NCBI GenBank assembly: GCA_020137815.1
Contig: CM035358.1
Coordinates: forward strand, 1,734,536 to 1,798,535
DNA: 64,000 bases
DNA from: Hormiphora californensis
Taxonomy: Eukaryota; Ctenophora; Tentaculata; Cydippida; Pleurobrachiidae
Reading direction: 5' to 3'
Below are positions 1 through 34,916 of this stretch, one piece after another. The notes beneath the pieces are model-generated. The model ran no database searches, was not told the DNA's origin, and saw only the letters and a list, made by a program, of their open reading frames with translations. A program made the translations under genes and the position numbers. Numbering within the stretch: the first letter of the stretch is position 1; each line of letters opens with the position of its first letter.

Positions 1-1
1 A

Positions 2-9019
<9,018 letters not shown>

Positions 9020-9276
9020 TGGGAGAAAGAGAGGAAGACTGAGACACTTTGTATTAGGACAAGAGAAAAAGAATTGAAGCCCAGCACCAGAGAGAACTAC
9101 GAATGTAAAATATATAATTTGGGGTATAATGTTGATTCCCTATAATTGATTATTTTGGTGGTTGATTACACCACTCAAAAGAACTATTTAGAGAGCTGTG
9201 CTCCGTTTTGAATTATGGATTCTGTAGTGTTTGTCAGTTTTATCTCGTAGAGCTAATTATTATATGCTTTTTTGTC

Positions 9277-9282
9277 AATAAA
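9277..9282 (+). promoter_or_regulatory. Polyadenylation signal AATAAA of the Rab GAP gene
   Basis: AATAAA lies 258 bases after the TGA at 9017-9019 and before the next gene's start codon at 9655. Confidence 0.55.
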
Positions 9283-9654
9283 TTCTGATTTATTGCCTGG
9301 CAACGAGTTATTTTGCTCCTTTTTGATGAATAATGCTGCTCGTCCTTTGGTGTCTGGTTTGTACATATTTTGGTTTCAGTAAATACATACACATTTCATA
9401 CGTTTGAAGTCGAAAGATAGTTCGTTTTTCTTTTGAGGATCAAAATGGGCTGGTGGCGTCAGACAAGTGTTCGGGATGTAACGCGCGAAGTTTTTCGAAA
9501 ACAATGCGCGCGACATAATGTTTGCTTCAATTTCTGCTGAGCGCCGCGCAGATGAATGATCCGAATTGCAAATTTTATTTTTGTTTTGGTTTCCTTTCTG
9601 TTCAAAACGACGTTTCTAAGCATTTCCCCCTCGTAGGATGTGACCAAGACGATC

Positions 9655-12600
9655 ATGGCAGGAGATTTTAACTTCGTGGCTTATTTGACGCTTTTTCTAC
9701 AGCTCTCTAGTTCAACGCCGTCATTCCCCGTCCTCCCATCGCAGTTTCGAACTCAAATTCTTGGACAGTTCCATCTTTCAGACTCTTCAACGGGATCTTT
9801 CACACTTGAACAAAGTTTCCTAAGGTCTCCCAACGATGGATCAACGATATCAAAGTGTCTATTCACAGCAGAGCAATATTATAAGGGGACAATCATTAAC
9901 AGTGCGAAAAATAAAACGCTAGAGTTCAATTTTTCTACTTGTTACCTTAAATCTCGTAATAAAGACATTGGATACCAGAGTTATGGAATATCAGAAAGAG
10001 ATAACCTGGGTTTTCAGCTAGTCGATGTTTTGCAGCTTTTTCAGGTATTTTCAGTACAAATCACAATATCGTACAATGTGTAAACTGTATAATTTGTATC
10101 ATGTTCTAAGTGAATTTGTTGATACAGGTATTACGAGTTGAGTGTGATCTTTTATATCTTAAAATTTCCCAAAACCTGCTAATTTACAGAACACGAGTGA
10201 AGTATCAGCTGTTAATATTACTGAGGAGGGGACAGTGTACTCGCATGAACCGAGTGAAGCAGTTCCCTTTACAATCAGTGCACTCGTTCTAACAGAGCGT
10301 AAGTTTAATGACAAATTAAATAAGTGCAGTATCCTAATACAACATTTTGTTTCTAGTTGCTAAACTAGAAAAAGTGATAATAGAAGGAGATAATTGGAAT
10401 GTTACTTTACTGTACGATCAGCTCCTGCCGCTCACTGACACTTTTTATGCAAGTTCAAACTTTTTGAATATTTCAAATTATACCTGTTTCTGACAACCTA
10501 AAATCAGTTTCTCTGCTAGCTGTGAATGTCCGGTGCACTTCAACACCTTTGTATTACTAGGACTTGTAATTAGAACAAACCCTGCTTTTTGAAATGTCTA
10601 TTGTGTATTGGACAGACCATCACCGCTGTTCCTGGTTACTACTACCTGGCGCCAATTTGTTCCAATTATTTTGGTTTTTAGAATCTCAATGTTATTTACC
10701 CCAAACAGGTATCCACACCACCCCACGGAGTGTTATGTCGGAGTCAGGGTGAAAAGAAATCCATCCCTCCCGTAGATCCGTTTACATCATTTGAAGTTAG
10801 GATTATTTCACAGTATTACACCAGTCACAACTCTGCTGAGGCCATACAGGTACCCAGCAGGAACCGACCGACACAAGTAAACAACCAATCAGAACTCGTT
10901 ATTTAGGTCACGTGACTGGTTATCAGCCAATCAGGGACCAGTATTTCCTGATTCGGTCGGTTCCTGGTACCCAGGATCTCTGATGATCTCAGCCTAACCA
11001 TTTTACATTTGTGGTGAGACAGGGCCGAACATTTGGTCCTAAAATTGGCAAATAAAGATATTTTTATTACCCCCCATGTTACATCCCACCCCTGTGTTAC
11101 AGATAATGGATGATAGGATTGAGAACCTGACAAGTTTAGGATTTATAGCTGATACAGACCAACCTACCCACTACACCAATGTAGTACACAACTCACACAC
11201 GGGTAACGGGTGGATTATAAACAGGGAGACTGAGGTGTGTCAACAGTCCTCTCTCCTGCCTACAGGATCAAATTCCCTAATTCTACCACCGCTAATGAGG
11301 TAGGTATAATATACATACATTGTATACAAGAAAAAAGAAAGAGTTTAACCAATCTCAGATACATTCCATAATATTTCAAATATCACCCGGAATTGAATAA
11401 CAGAACAATGCCTTTGTTTGGGCTTGATAAACTCTGTCACGAAGGGATATATTCAGATCTCTTACACACTTGTTTCTAACATGTTTCTAACATGTATCTG
11501 GTTTCTATTCCCAGTTATTTGTGAAGAAAGTACTGAAGAGACTTCACTTTTACAATAGGAACTACCTGGCTCTTTTCTGGCAGGTAATTGAACATTGCAC
11601 AAGTAATATTAGTCAACTATTCTCTTGTAGTATCAGCTTAATATGATGTTTATTACTCTAGGTGGGCTAATTGAAACAACATGTGAGTCCTGTCGGCATA
11701 TTAGACTCGGTGATATTGATATTCTCGTTAACTTAAGTGCATCTCGAAACACTAGATTCCTCACTACGATGAGACAGTTGAAATTCAACTAATCCTGCAT
11801 TTTCGGAACGTGTTCGTCTCAACACTGCGCGCCGCAGACTGTACCAAACCCGGACCCCGGTCGAACAAGCTAACAATAGTGCAATTACATGCGCGCGATG
11901 TACTATATCGCATGGAAGTTCACTATTGTTAGCTCGCTCACCCGGGCTAGCTCGAGCACCCGCGACGCGCAATGCCGAGACGAACACGCTCCGAAAAGAG
12001 AGCATAACTATAATATCTTAGCATGTATTACTGACACACCCCACCCATTACAGGTGTGGGCTCTGTTGAGGGAGGGAGGTTATAGTTGGCAATACCAGGG
12101 AACCAGACTAATTAACTCAATCCACGTGGAAGTATGGAGCTACCCTGTCCAGTCAAGTTGGATCGCCGAGGTCGCCTTCACTGTGTGAGTACATAGTTAT
12201 GGTGTAGTTGTAAGAAATAGTTGCTGTGTGAGTTATACAGGGTGGCCCATAATTTGTTGGGGCGGGGCGAGCCGCTGTAGTAGTTATATATAGAGAGAGA
12301 TGCTGTGTGAAACCATTTGTTCGAGTTTCGATGAGTTTTTTGTATCGAAAATTGATCAAATAATATTCAGCCGTATGTATGTCAGAGCATTGTCATACTC
12401 AGTTCTTTCTTGTGTTGGGAGATATTATATATTATTGGCTGAGATTGGACAGCTAATTATATACACAGTGAAACCATATATTAGTTACTAGACACATCTG
12501 AATTAGTTCCCTAACTGGGTATAAACGATATACACACACAAAGCTCTTCAATAAGCTGGTTCGTGAGACATGCTGTTCATATTGATAGTACTCTAATGAA

Positions 12601-14891
12601 CCTTGCATTTTGCCAATTTAATAATATTTCTTTGGTAATCCCCGACTCGATATGTTCACGATTCCAAAAAAAGTTTATTTCAGTATTTCAATAAAATCTT
12701 ACCACACAGGGAGAAACTGCCGCTAAGAGAGAACGGTTATACCAACACCCTTAGAAGTATACCTGTGAACATTGATCTGTACAGAGTCCATGCTCGATCT
12801 AACTCTGCTCCTGCACTCTCCTTCCCCATCAACAACTTTCAAATAGACTCTAGTTCAGGTGAGATAGTAGTTAGTACAACCTGACTTCCAATCTATCATG
12901 TCTCGTTTCTTAGAAAGATTCCTAGTAACGATTTTGTAGCGTTCTTGTTCCCCTAGCAACGATTATCCTCCCTAGCAATGGTTGCCATGGCATTCGATAC
13001 GTCATCGTGTTACAGTAACAATGAATTTACTGTTGCTCAGTTTACCCTTGATATCAACTACACTGTGGTGTACAAGTACGGTGTGGGCAACGTTAAACAG
13101 GTGAAAATGTAACTCGCTACTCTGTCTTTGGGAAGTTTGAAATGAAAGGAAGGATATATCATGGTTAAATGTTGCTGCCAAATAAATCATTTCTTTTTGA
13201 AAGTTGGGCCAGGGTCCTTTAACCTTCTGTTTTCATCTTGTAATTCCAAATCTACCAATTCTACAGGCGGTAATACAGTCTCTGGTACGATGGCTAAACA
13301 TTGAAAGAGACCAAATATCTGGTGTTAGGTTATCCCCAGTTCCTGGACGGACCTTTGTGACCCTTACAGTGTACCATGGCCTTCATAAGAAAGAGGAGCC
13401 TAGTGGTAAGATGAAGATTAATAAATTGGGAGTCATCCCCCAATTTTTCCTTCTCTAAGTTGAACTAAAACCAGCATGAAAGGGAGAAGTGTTTTATCTT
13501 GTTTTTTCTTCTTTCGTTTATAATAGCCCCTGACTTGCTTTGTTCGGGGGGGGGGGGGGGGGGTTATCATGGTGACAAATGGTGACTCATCTGACCATTT
13601 AGGGTATGTCACCATCACCATTTGTCACCATATGTCACCATTTTTCTCCATTTGTCACCATTTTTCTCCATTTGTCACCATTTTTTTGACGAAATATGCG
13701 GATTTCGGCAGAATTTTTTCAAAAATTTGATAAAATTTATTAATTTCCTTAGACCGATATATTTGTTCATAAGTTGTTAACATGGCCATTCCTGATCGGC
13801 TAGTAGTGTTTTGGACCGCTAAAAACTTCCCAAAAGTCACGTTGAGGGTGTACCTCCCTCGCACAATACATAAAAGCGCAATTAACCGCCTGTGACCCCT
13901 CAATTACATCCAATCGACTTGAAACTTGGTAGAAGTGTCCCCCCCAGTGTCCCATAACAGCATATTATGTCCCATAACATCATATTATGCCTGTAGGAAG
14001 CTCCAGAGAGAATGGTGACAAATGGTGACTCATCTCAAAATTTTGGTCATGTCATCATCACCATTTGTCACCATATGTCACCATTTGTCACCATTTGTCA
14101 CCATGATTACCCCCCCCCCCCCCCTTTGTTCAAACTCTTTTTATTTTATTTTATAAAAACGTGCGGGGCTCTCGAATTGCAGTCTAGCTTGGCAACCCCT
14201 GATTATACCCCCACCCCGCCCCCTGATTTTAACCTCTTCATTTCTGCAGTAGTTGAGGGAAAGCTAAGATCAGCAGTTAATGACCCCTTGTATACAACTT
14301 TCACAAACCCGTACTCAGATCATGTCCAACTGGCATACTCTGTCCCTGGATCTCTTATCATTAACTACCAGGTAACATAATGTTTTCATAAGTTTAGAGG
14401 GAAATATGAACTTTGGTCGGATTTTTAATACTTTTCTTGGTTTGCAAGATAGTCTCAACTAGTGAATTGATACTGTACTTCCACTTACACCCTTCCACAT
14501 CTCCTCTTCAGAACAAGTCACCCTCTCACGAGTGGAGCGTGTCGATAACAGCAGCAGTCAGTGCATCCCTGGCTACCCTATTCCTGGGACTGATAGTAGG
14601 GGCCCTGATCTACCGGGTTTGGAATCTCAGGTAACGAGTAATTGATCGTATCCAGAGAGTCGGAACACTCAAATGCATAACATGCTTACTACCAATCGGG
14701 ATCTATTATGTAACTTAGTGAGTTAGAGCATGCCAAGTACGATACATGGATTGCTCCCCCAATCTATTGTTCCCCTCAGATCAAGTAGAACGGTCCTAAC
14801 TCTCGGAGGAGGAGAGGGAAGGAGGTGCAGCCCGAATTACAAGAAGTTCTCGAACGAAGAGGACACTGTTAACATCGGCAGCAGTATTTGA
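9655..14891 (+). CDS. Type I single-pass membrane protein of unknown family, 13 exons
   Basis: Assembled product is 618 residues. Exons: 9655-10044, 10190-10298, 10357-10448, 10682-10849, 11103-11234, 11515-11583, 12054-12184, 12710-12858, 12976-13100, 13267-13405, 14250-14371, 14512-14630, 14780-14891, ending at TGA 14889-14891. The ATG at 9655 is chosen because a hydrophobic signal-peptide-like stretch follows at once. There are several N-x-S/T sites in the ectodomain. A single transmembrane helix (SITAAVSASLATLFLGLIVG, in exon 12) precedes a short basic, Ser/Tyr-containing tail. The region before the helix alternates beta-like strands (exons 9-11) and could be a SEA- or ferredoxin-like juxtamembrane fold; that is inference. 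I do not recognise a family. Intron 3 starts with GCAAGT, a GC-AG intron. Introns hold two inverted-repeat elements (11,800 and 13,546). Confidence 0.8.
11800..11997. mobile_element. 198-bp inverted-repeat element C
   Basis: TTTTCGGAACGTGTTCGTCTC-like left end pairs with GAGACGAACACGCTCCGAAAA-like right end, and GCTAACAATAGTG pairs with CACTATTGTTAGC inside. It lies in an intron of the type I membrane protein gene. No clear target duplication. Confidence 0.65.
13546..14124. mobile_element. Poly-G-ended inverted-repeat element D
   Basis: It starts with 18 or more G, ends with a C run, and has TGGTGACAAATGGTGAC arms with inner TGTCACCATT repeats. It is flanked by TTTGTTC at 13,539-13,545 and 14,125-14,131. 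It lies in intron 10 of the type I membrane protein gene. Confidence 0.75.
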
Positions 14892-15002
14892 TGGAAATAT
14901 TATATTTAATTTGATATGTGTACCAAGACTGGAAGACTTGTGTGTGTTGATTTTATTGTTACTTTATTATTTGCAGCCGCTCAACTCCTTTACCATACCC
15001 CA

Positions 15003-15008
15003 AATAAA
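15003..15008 (+). promoter_or_regulatory. Polyadenylation signal AATAAA of the type I membrane protein gene
   Basis: AATAAA lies 112 bases after the stop codon of the gene ending at 14,891. Confidence 0.55.
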
Positions 15009-15379
15009 GTATTTTGAATTTGATCCATTTCTTTAGCTGGTACTGATCAGGAAAACTATTTTGAGTTGTTGGATTCCATAGACCCTCGGGGCTCAGGGCA
15101 AAGGGGACAAGTTATGTGAGAGGCATTGAAAAGGAAATATACTCTCTCCTATCGACCTCTCACTATGCCATGAGTGTGTTCGACCTGATTTGTCGAGCAA
15201 TATCTGCCATTCACATCCGGCTCCCAGAGACAGGGAGAACAGGAAAACGGTGGGTGGAACAGTACACAGATCTGCCATCTCCCCCTTGTTGTTCTCCTAC
15301 TTGTTGGACAGAGATTCACATAGACGTGACACGCGGTGGTGTAGGGGTATGGTTGTTGGCGCGATCAATACGCGCGCAT

Positions 15380-16822
15380 GGCAATTTCTGATTTGCCGCA
15401 TACGGCGTCTAGACGGCGTCGCAACGCCGTCTAGACGGCGTCTAGACGGTATACCGTCTGGACGGGTTTCGGTGAAATCAGCTAAAAACGGTACCGAAAT
15501 TGCTTGAGACGGGTTATAGACGGTATCAGACGGTCTCTAGACGGGTTATAGACGGTATCAGACGGTGTTGCGACGGTATCAGACGGTCTCTAGACGGTGT
15601 CTAGACGGTACCGTCCCGGCGTCTGGACGGCGTCTGGACGGTGTCTAGACGGTATCCGTCCGAAATTGAGACGGCACGTCTGAAAATTGTATCAGACGTT
15701 GAGACGGACTTTTAGAACTCCGTCTGTATTTCAGACGGAGTTTTAAAAGTACGTCTCAACGCAGTCTAAAGGAAAATCGATGAAAGTACCGTCTAGACAA
15801 CGTCTCAACTGAAACCGGTCAACATACCGTCTAAACAACGTCTAGACAACGTCTAAACAGAATCTCGCGATTCAGTTTCAAATACCGTCTAGACAACTTC
15901 TCCAGCAATTTCGATAAGAATACCGTCTAAACAACGTCTAGACAACGTCTCAAATAATGATGTCTAGACTCGACCGTTTTCGAAGACCATTCTGGATTAC
16001 CCATGCCAGTTGGAATTAGTGGTAGATGTGTGCCTATTGAATGAAAATTACACATGTGTTTATTTGAAGTTGGGTACGAAAATTACCGGGAGGATAACCC
16101 CTTTTCCGTCCCCGAGCATCGCGGTACGACTGTGCTGGTTAAACACATGTGTAATTTTCATTCAATAGGCACACATCTACCACTAATTCCAACTGGCATG
16201 GGTAATCCAGAATGGTCTTCGAAAACGGTCGAGTCTAGACATCATTATTTGAGACGTTGTCTAGACGTTGTTTAGACGGTATTCTTATCGAAATTGCTGG
16301 AGAAGTTGTCTAGACGGTATTTGAAACTGAATCGCGAGATTCTGTTTAGACGTTGTCTAGACGTTGTTTAGACGGTATGTTGACCGGTTTCAGTTGAGAC
16401 GTTGTCTAGACGGTACTTTCATCGATTTTCCTTTAGACTGCGTTGAGACGTACTTTTAAAACTCCGTCTGAAATACAGACGGAGTTCTAAAAGTCCGTCT
16501 CAACGTCTGATACAATTTTCAGACGTGCCGTCTCAATTTCGGACGGATACCGTCTAGACACCGTCCAGACGCCGTCCAGACGCCGGGACGGTACCGTCTA
16601 GACACCGTCTAGAGACCGTCTGATACCGTCGCAACACCGTCTGATACCGTCTATAACCCGTCTAGAGACCGTCTGATACCGTCTATAACCCGTCTCAAGC
16701 AATTTCGGTACCGTTTTTAGCTGATTTCACCGAAACCCGTCCAGACGGTATACCGTCTAGACGCCGTCTAGACGGCGTTGCGACGCCGTCTAGACGCCGT
16801 ATGCGGCAAATCAGAAATTGCC
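15380..16822. mobile_element. MULE-like fold-back element E
   Basis: Ends GGCAATTTCTGATTTGCCGC pair over arms of about 650 bp filled with GTCTAGACGG-type words. A short central spacer (about 16,060-16,140) separates the arms. A perfect 9-bp direct repeat CGCGCGCAT flanks it (15,371-15,379 and 16,823-16,831). Nine-bp duplications and long terminal inverted repeats are characteristic of Mutator-like elements. No transposase is present. Confidence 0.85.
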
Positions 16823-17116
16823 CGCGCGCATCCCAGTCAGGCAAAATGTGATGAATTGCCTGGGAAGTCGCTTTGGATGAAGTCAGTCTCACCGGCTACC
16901 GAATTCGGAGTTGGTGCCAAATTCCCTGAACAGTCACAGCTTATCAGTTAAACTCGGAGTTTCTGTATTTCAAGTACTGAATCAGATACAACAACACAAA
17001 GAAAAAAACCTGCCCTTGCATATCAACATAGTCTTTTATCCAGTCAATCAGTTTCTATCGTCTCACTGGGACATTACGGCCATGATTTTCTACTGGAACT
17101 TAGAGCGTTCCATCAT

Positions 17117-17122
17117 TTTATT
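17117..17122 (-). promoter_or_regulatory. Polyadenylation signal of the transporter gene
   Basis: On the minus strand this reads AATAAA, 38 bases after the TGA at 17160-17162. Confidence 0.55.
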
Positions 17123-17159
17123 CCGGGTTGAACGTTTTGGGGGTTGTTGGGATGGTATA

Positions 17160-30844
<13,685 letters not shown>

Positions 30845-30869
30845 TCTCTCTGATGTTATGAGCTAAACA

Positions 30870-31953
30870 TGGTGGAGATGGTGTTAAGAACATCACAGTT
30901 CAGAACTGTACTACACGTACTGTAGAAGAAACTACTACTGCACTGACATCTGGGGCCTGGGCTATATCACAACCTTGACTTGTTCGACCCTCTCTCAAAG
31001 AGGGTTAGAACATAACAAAGCATAACCACTACTTCCACAACTGCAGCAGTGTAAAACACGGCTTGGAACAAAACAAACACGTTGTTGCCAGATGTTTGCA
31101 ATTTAGCTGAGAAAATAGCTCTGCAAAGAAGAGGTACGCTAGGGTTAGGTGCCGATAGAAAGTGTGAAAAGTAGGGTAAAAACCTATTTTGGCAAAAACG
31201 GCATTTATCACTGATTTGTTGCATAGCCTCATATAGCTGCTGCAGCTAGAAATAATATCAACAAACACAGCTAAATTTACAGTTTATAGGAAGTAGAGGG
31301 GGCAGCATGGGGATAGAGATGGGTTCATTATGTCAGCTGATCCCTTCTCCCTGAGTTGTAAGACATCACACTGACAGTGGGTTCATGATGAAGGTACCTA
31401 ATAAAAGGTTGAATTGGAGAGATACACAACACAGTGGGAATGGAAGAATGAGAGACAGAAAATGAAGAGAATACACTGGGAGAGTTGAGTGAGAAACCGG
31501 AATTAAATACAAGTACAAGCTAGTTTACACTTCCCGTGCCCCCACGAATACAGTCTTATAGGAAGAGTGAGAGAAAGGAGGAGGGAAAGAGAGAAGACAA
31601 AATGAGACATATGGTGGTAGATGAAGATTTATCGGCAAATGAACACAGCTGTTACTTTTTTACAATACATACGGACAAAATGGCTGAATAGCGAATATAT
31701 ACGGGAAATATGCGGGGAATAAATACACATTTATTCAATATTTACACATTTCTAATTCTAATTTAGGGAATGATAACATTAAAAAACTCGAAGATAAACT
31801 AATCATGTGGTCTGACTGTTGTTATAAAATAACGAAAAGATGGTAGTGGGAGAACCACCCTCTATCATGACCAAGCATAATTTATGAAGCAGCAGTGGAC
31901 AAACAAAGAACACAAATAGGGCTCAATATGTACATGTTACTGAGATGAGAGAG

Positions 31954-31988
<35 letters not shown>

Positions 31989-32320
31989 CAAGAGCTAAAC
32001 ATAATGATAAATTATCCAAGGGGACGACTGCTTGTCGTGATAAGCCAGCGCCCTCCCCTCTTATCACATGGTGGATTCTGCTGTAACACGACTACATCTA
32101 TGCGTCACAAGACTGAGGGTGAGACAGGAAATATTTATCACAGACACAGAAATTACAAAAACCACCACGGCCTTCGTGGGGGAGAAAGGGATGTGAATTG
32201 TGAAACATGATCCAGGACAATTAAACTTCCTAGTTACATCCGTAATAGAGTGATCTATGGGAAACATAAACCCAGCTCATAACAAAAAAAGATCATCATC
32301 ATATGTGTCGAGAGAGCAGA
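30870..32320. other. Upstream region of the transporter, no gene seen
   Basis: AT-rich sequence with a short (AG)n tract at about 31,955-31,986; probably promoter and 5' region of the minus-strand transporter. Confidence 0.4.
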
Positions 32321-32385
32321 CTCGAAGATGCAAAATATCCGGAAGTTTCGCGCCATGATCACGATTTGCCGAGTTTCGCGCGGTG

Positions 32386-32568
32386 ATGAACCATGAGAGG
32401 CGATTGGGAGTCATCCGCGCGTTACATGACCGTCTGTGTAACATCAAGTTGAAATCCGCGAAAAGTGGGGACCAAAAACGAGCGGACTTGGATACATATA
32501 CAACGATTGGACTCGGAGTGGCCTCTTTGGGCTGCCTTGCCGCGCTAGTCAGACCCTACTTCACTTGA
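32386..32568 (+). CDS. Possible small single-pass membrane protein
   Basis: A 60-residue ORF from ATG 32386 to TGA 32566-32568 with a basic N-terminal half (MNHERRLGVIRALHDRLCN) and one hydrophobic segment near the C-terminus (TIGLGVASLGCLAALV). The size and shape suit a small mitochondrial inner-membrane protein, but I do not recognise one. It has no visible introns. An upstream ATG at 32328 opens an overlapping short frame. The neighbourhood (30.9-32.3 kb) is otherwise featureless. Confidence 0.35.
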   Translation: MNHERRLGVIRALHDRLCNIKLKSAKSGDQKRADLDTYTTIGLGVASLGCLAALVRPYFT

Positions 32569-33385
32569 TGACGTAATTCTTTATCATCTAAAAAGACAAG
32601 TCCTTGTAGCACACCTGGGCAATGAGTAGATAGATATTATAAGCATGCACCTTGCACCACCTGCCTCCTATCTTTAGTGCACCTGGTTAGATAAGATTCG
32701 CCTTGCAGCCCCTTGTCGACGTAGCCCTTTGTGAGAATAAAACTAGAGAGCATCAAAACAACACGGAGAGAAAACATCTGCACCCTTAACAATAGTTGGT
32801 AGGATCACACGTGGCCAATCAATTGCAATTAGAGACCCCCAGCGAAGCCCCCTGAGGCTGAACAAAGGGCCAGCGTGGCCAATAAACGGGGGGACGTGCC
32901 TTAAAGCAGAGCCATTTCCAACAATTCTACCTTAGCTCCTGTATCTCGACCTTCTGTAAACCACAGTCGCAGCAACTACACAACATCAACTCCAACGCCA
33001 CAAAAACTACATCTCGCCGGCAGCTACAACCTCCTCTGTAACCTTTTTCCAACAGCATCACCAACCAGCATCACCAACCCACAAAGTAAGTGCCAATGGA
33101 CAAGGAGGAAATCATGTTCGTCCCTCCGCCTAAACCCAAAAGATGGTGCAAGAGCAAAGAATCCAGGTCACTCACACATATAGGACCCTAACAGCCTCAG
33201 AGAGGGAACACATAGCCACTATAGCAACCCTAGAAGCGGCGAAGCTGTCTCTAATCGAGGCGGGTAACTGGGTGAAACGCACTAATAGTGGAGGGTTTGC
33301 TACCCGAGACGCACTAATAGTGGAGGGTTTGCTACCCGGGACGCTCCAAGTCCTGAAGTTTCAACTGCATGAACTTCGTCAGAGG

Positions 33386-33633
33386 AGGGTTTACAATCTG
33401 ATCTTTTGAAGGTTACAGAATGGGCCAAGATAAACAATATGGTGCTACATGATCAGAAATTTCAACTCCTGAGTTACAGACTGAACAAGTCGGCAATCTA
33501 CAAGGAATTCCCTTTTTCAGTTGACATATGTTCGTATACCACAAAATCTGGAGTACAACTGTTTCCTGAAGCTGATGTCCGTGACTTGGGTGTCCAGATG
33601 TCCTCGGATGGTTCTTGGTCTAAGCACATTGCC
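33386..33633 (+). mobile_element. LINE reverse-transcriptase fragment (empty-site copy)
   Basis: About 248 bp nearly identical to 45,296-45,480 joined directly to 48,916-48,977 of the large interrupted LINE. It encodes LLKVTEWAKINNMVLHDQKF and continues across LFPEADVRDLGVQM without interruption. Both ends break abruptly into unrelated sequence, so this is a transposed or captured piece, not a 5'-truncated LINE. A 32-bp direct duplication (33,281-33,344, GTGGAGGGTTTGCTACCC) lies just upstream. Confidence 0.7.
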
Positions 33634-34097
33634 ATTTCTTGAATATCGAGTTCCCGAAGAATAAATGTGTCGATTACTGTGTCCCGCTAAAACGAGTGTC
33701 CGTAAGGAACGTTTCATTCACTGAGTACCTAGACGAGCAGCCCAACAGTTCACTAAGACTAAAAGGCCGCGGCCACAGCCCACAGTCCACACACCTGGGG
33801 GTACGAACGAAAAATCTAATGAAGCTGCTCGAATACATGGGCTCAGGGTAGTCGCCAGCTGTATGAACAGCCTCAAGGAGATGCTAACTGTAACATGTGG
33901 CAGTGCACTGCACACTGCCAAAAATGAAAAAAGTACCCTGCACTAAAACGGCTCTAACCGCCAAACCACTCAACCGTTTAGCTAATTCAAAGTTAATCTG
34001 ATAGGAAATGTCAAGCCCTAACCCCAACCCCAATCCCAGCCCTATAACCCTAAAAACAGAGAGTGCTGACACTCCAAACACCGAGACTTTAACGCTG

Positions 34098-34735
34098 CCA
34101 GAAAGGTTGGCAAACGCGGGATAAGGCAGCGCTTTTCAACCAGAAAGGCTCCGCGCCAATTTTTTTGACAGACACGATCCAGGCCGACCGCGACGCGACG
34201 ACGCGAGTTTATGAAAATTTATGCGCTGCATGTCGCGAATTTAAAGTGCGATTTTTAATAATGCGAACCGGGGGCGCGCATTAATAATAACATAATTCCA
34301 TTTGCGCGTGCTAAATCCGGTTCCTGATAAGCTAGCGACTTTTTCTTGGTGCCATTGGAAAGATAAAAATTTCATCTTTCCAACGCAACCAGGATCAAGT
34401 CTCTATCTCATCAGGAACCGGAGATATGACCAATTAACCAATTGTGTGCGCGGCGGCCTGTCGCTTAAATAAAAAATTCGACTATACGCGGCGATATTTT
34501 GTGCAAAGCGATTAATTTTGAACGCGCATTCGCTTCAGCGCGCGCAGCACGCTTTGCTTTGGCAGAAAAAAGTTCGTTCACAAACTTCAGAAATTTGAGA
34601 ACAACTCAGTGCACTGAAAAGCGTTGAAAAGCGCTGCCTTATCCCGCGCCAGCAGCATTTGCCAACTCTCCAGAGCACACTTGTCTGAAAAACACTGCTT
34701 TATCTCGCGCTGCTGCTGTAGCATATGCCAACGCA
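34098..34735. mobile_element. GC-rich inverted-repeat element G
   Basis: GCGGGATAAGGCAGCGCTTTT near 34,116 pairs with AAAAGCGCTGCCTTATCCCGC near 34,627. An inner pair CCGGTTCCTGAT / ATCAGGAACCGG brackets the centre. A second, decayed right end (GCTTTATCTCGCGCTGCTG) follows at 34,690-34,735. Confidence 0.6.
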
Positions 34736-34916
34736 TTCGTTAGAGGTGGCAAAACCGGATGCCTGGGACTCCCGCCGTGGGAGCAGGGAGAGGATTTGGC
34801 ATTTGCTTGGAGCAGAGCCCCCTGAAAGTCGGATAGGGGGCTAAGATTTTGTCGAAATTAGCTGAAGACTTCGTCTTTTTCGCCCAAAATTTTCTGAGCA
34901 GCCCGGATCGGGCTAC

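Noticed and set aside
15330-15400. tRNA-like sequence (GGTGTAGGGGTATGG with a 5-bp stem and 7-base loop) at the site of element E
   Set aside because: No B box, T arm or acceptor pairing; the stem is just the CGCGCG-rich target site.
32607-32800. LTR-like segment (TGTAGCAC...CTTAACA followed by TTGGTAGGATCAC)
   Set aside because: No second copy in the window, so LTR status cannot be supported.
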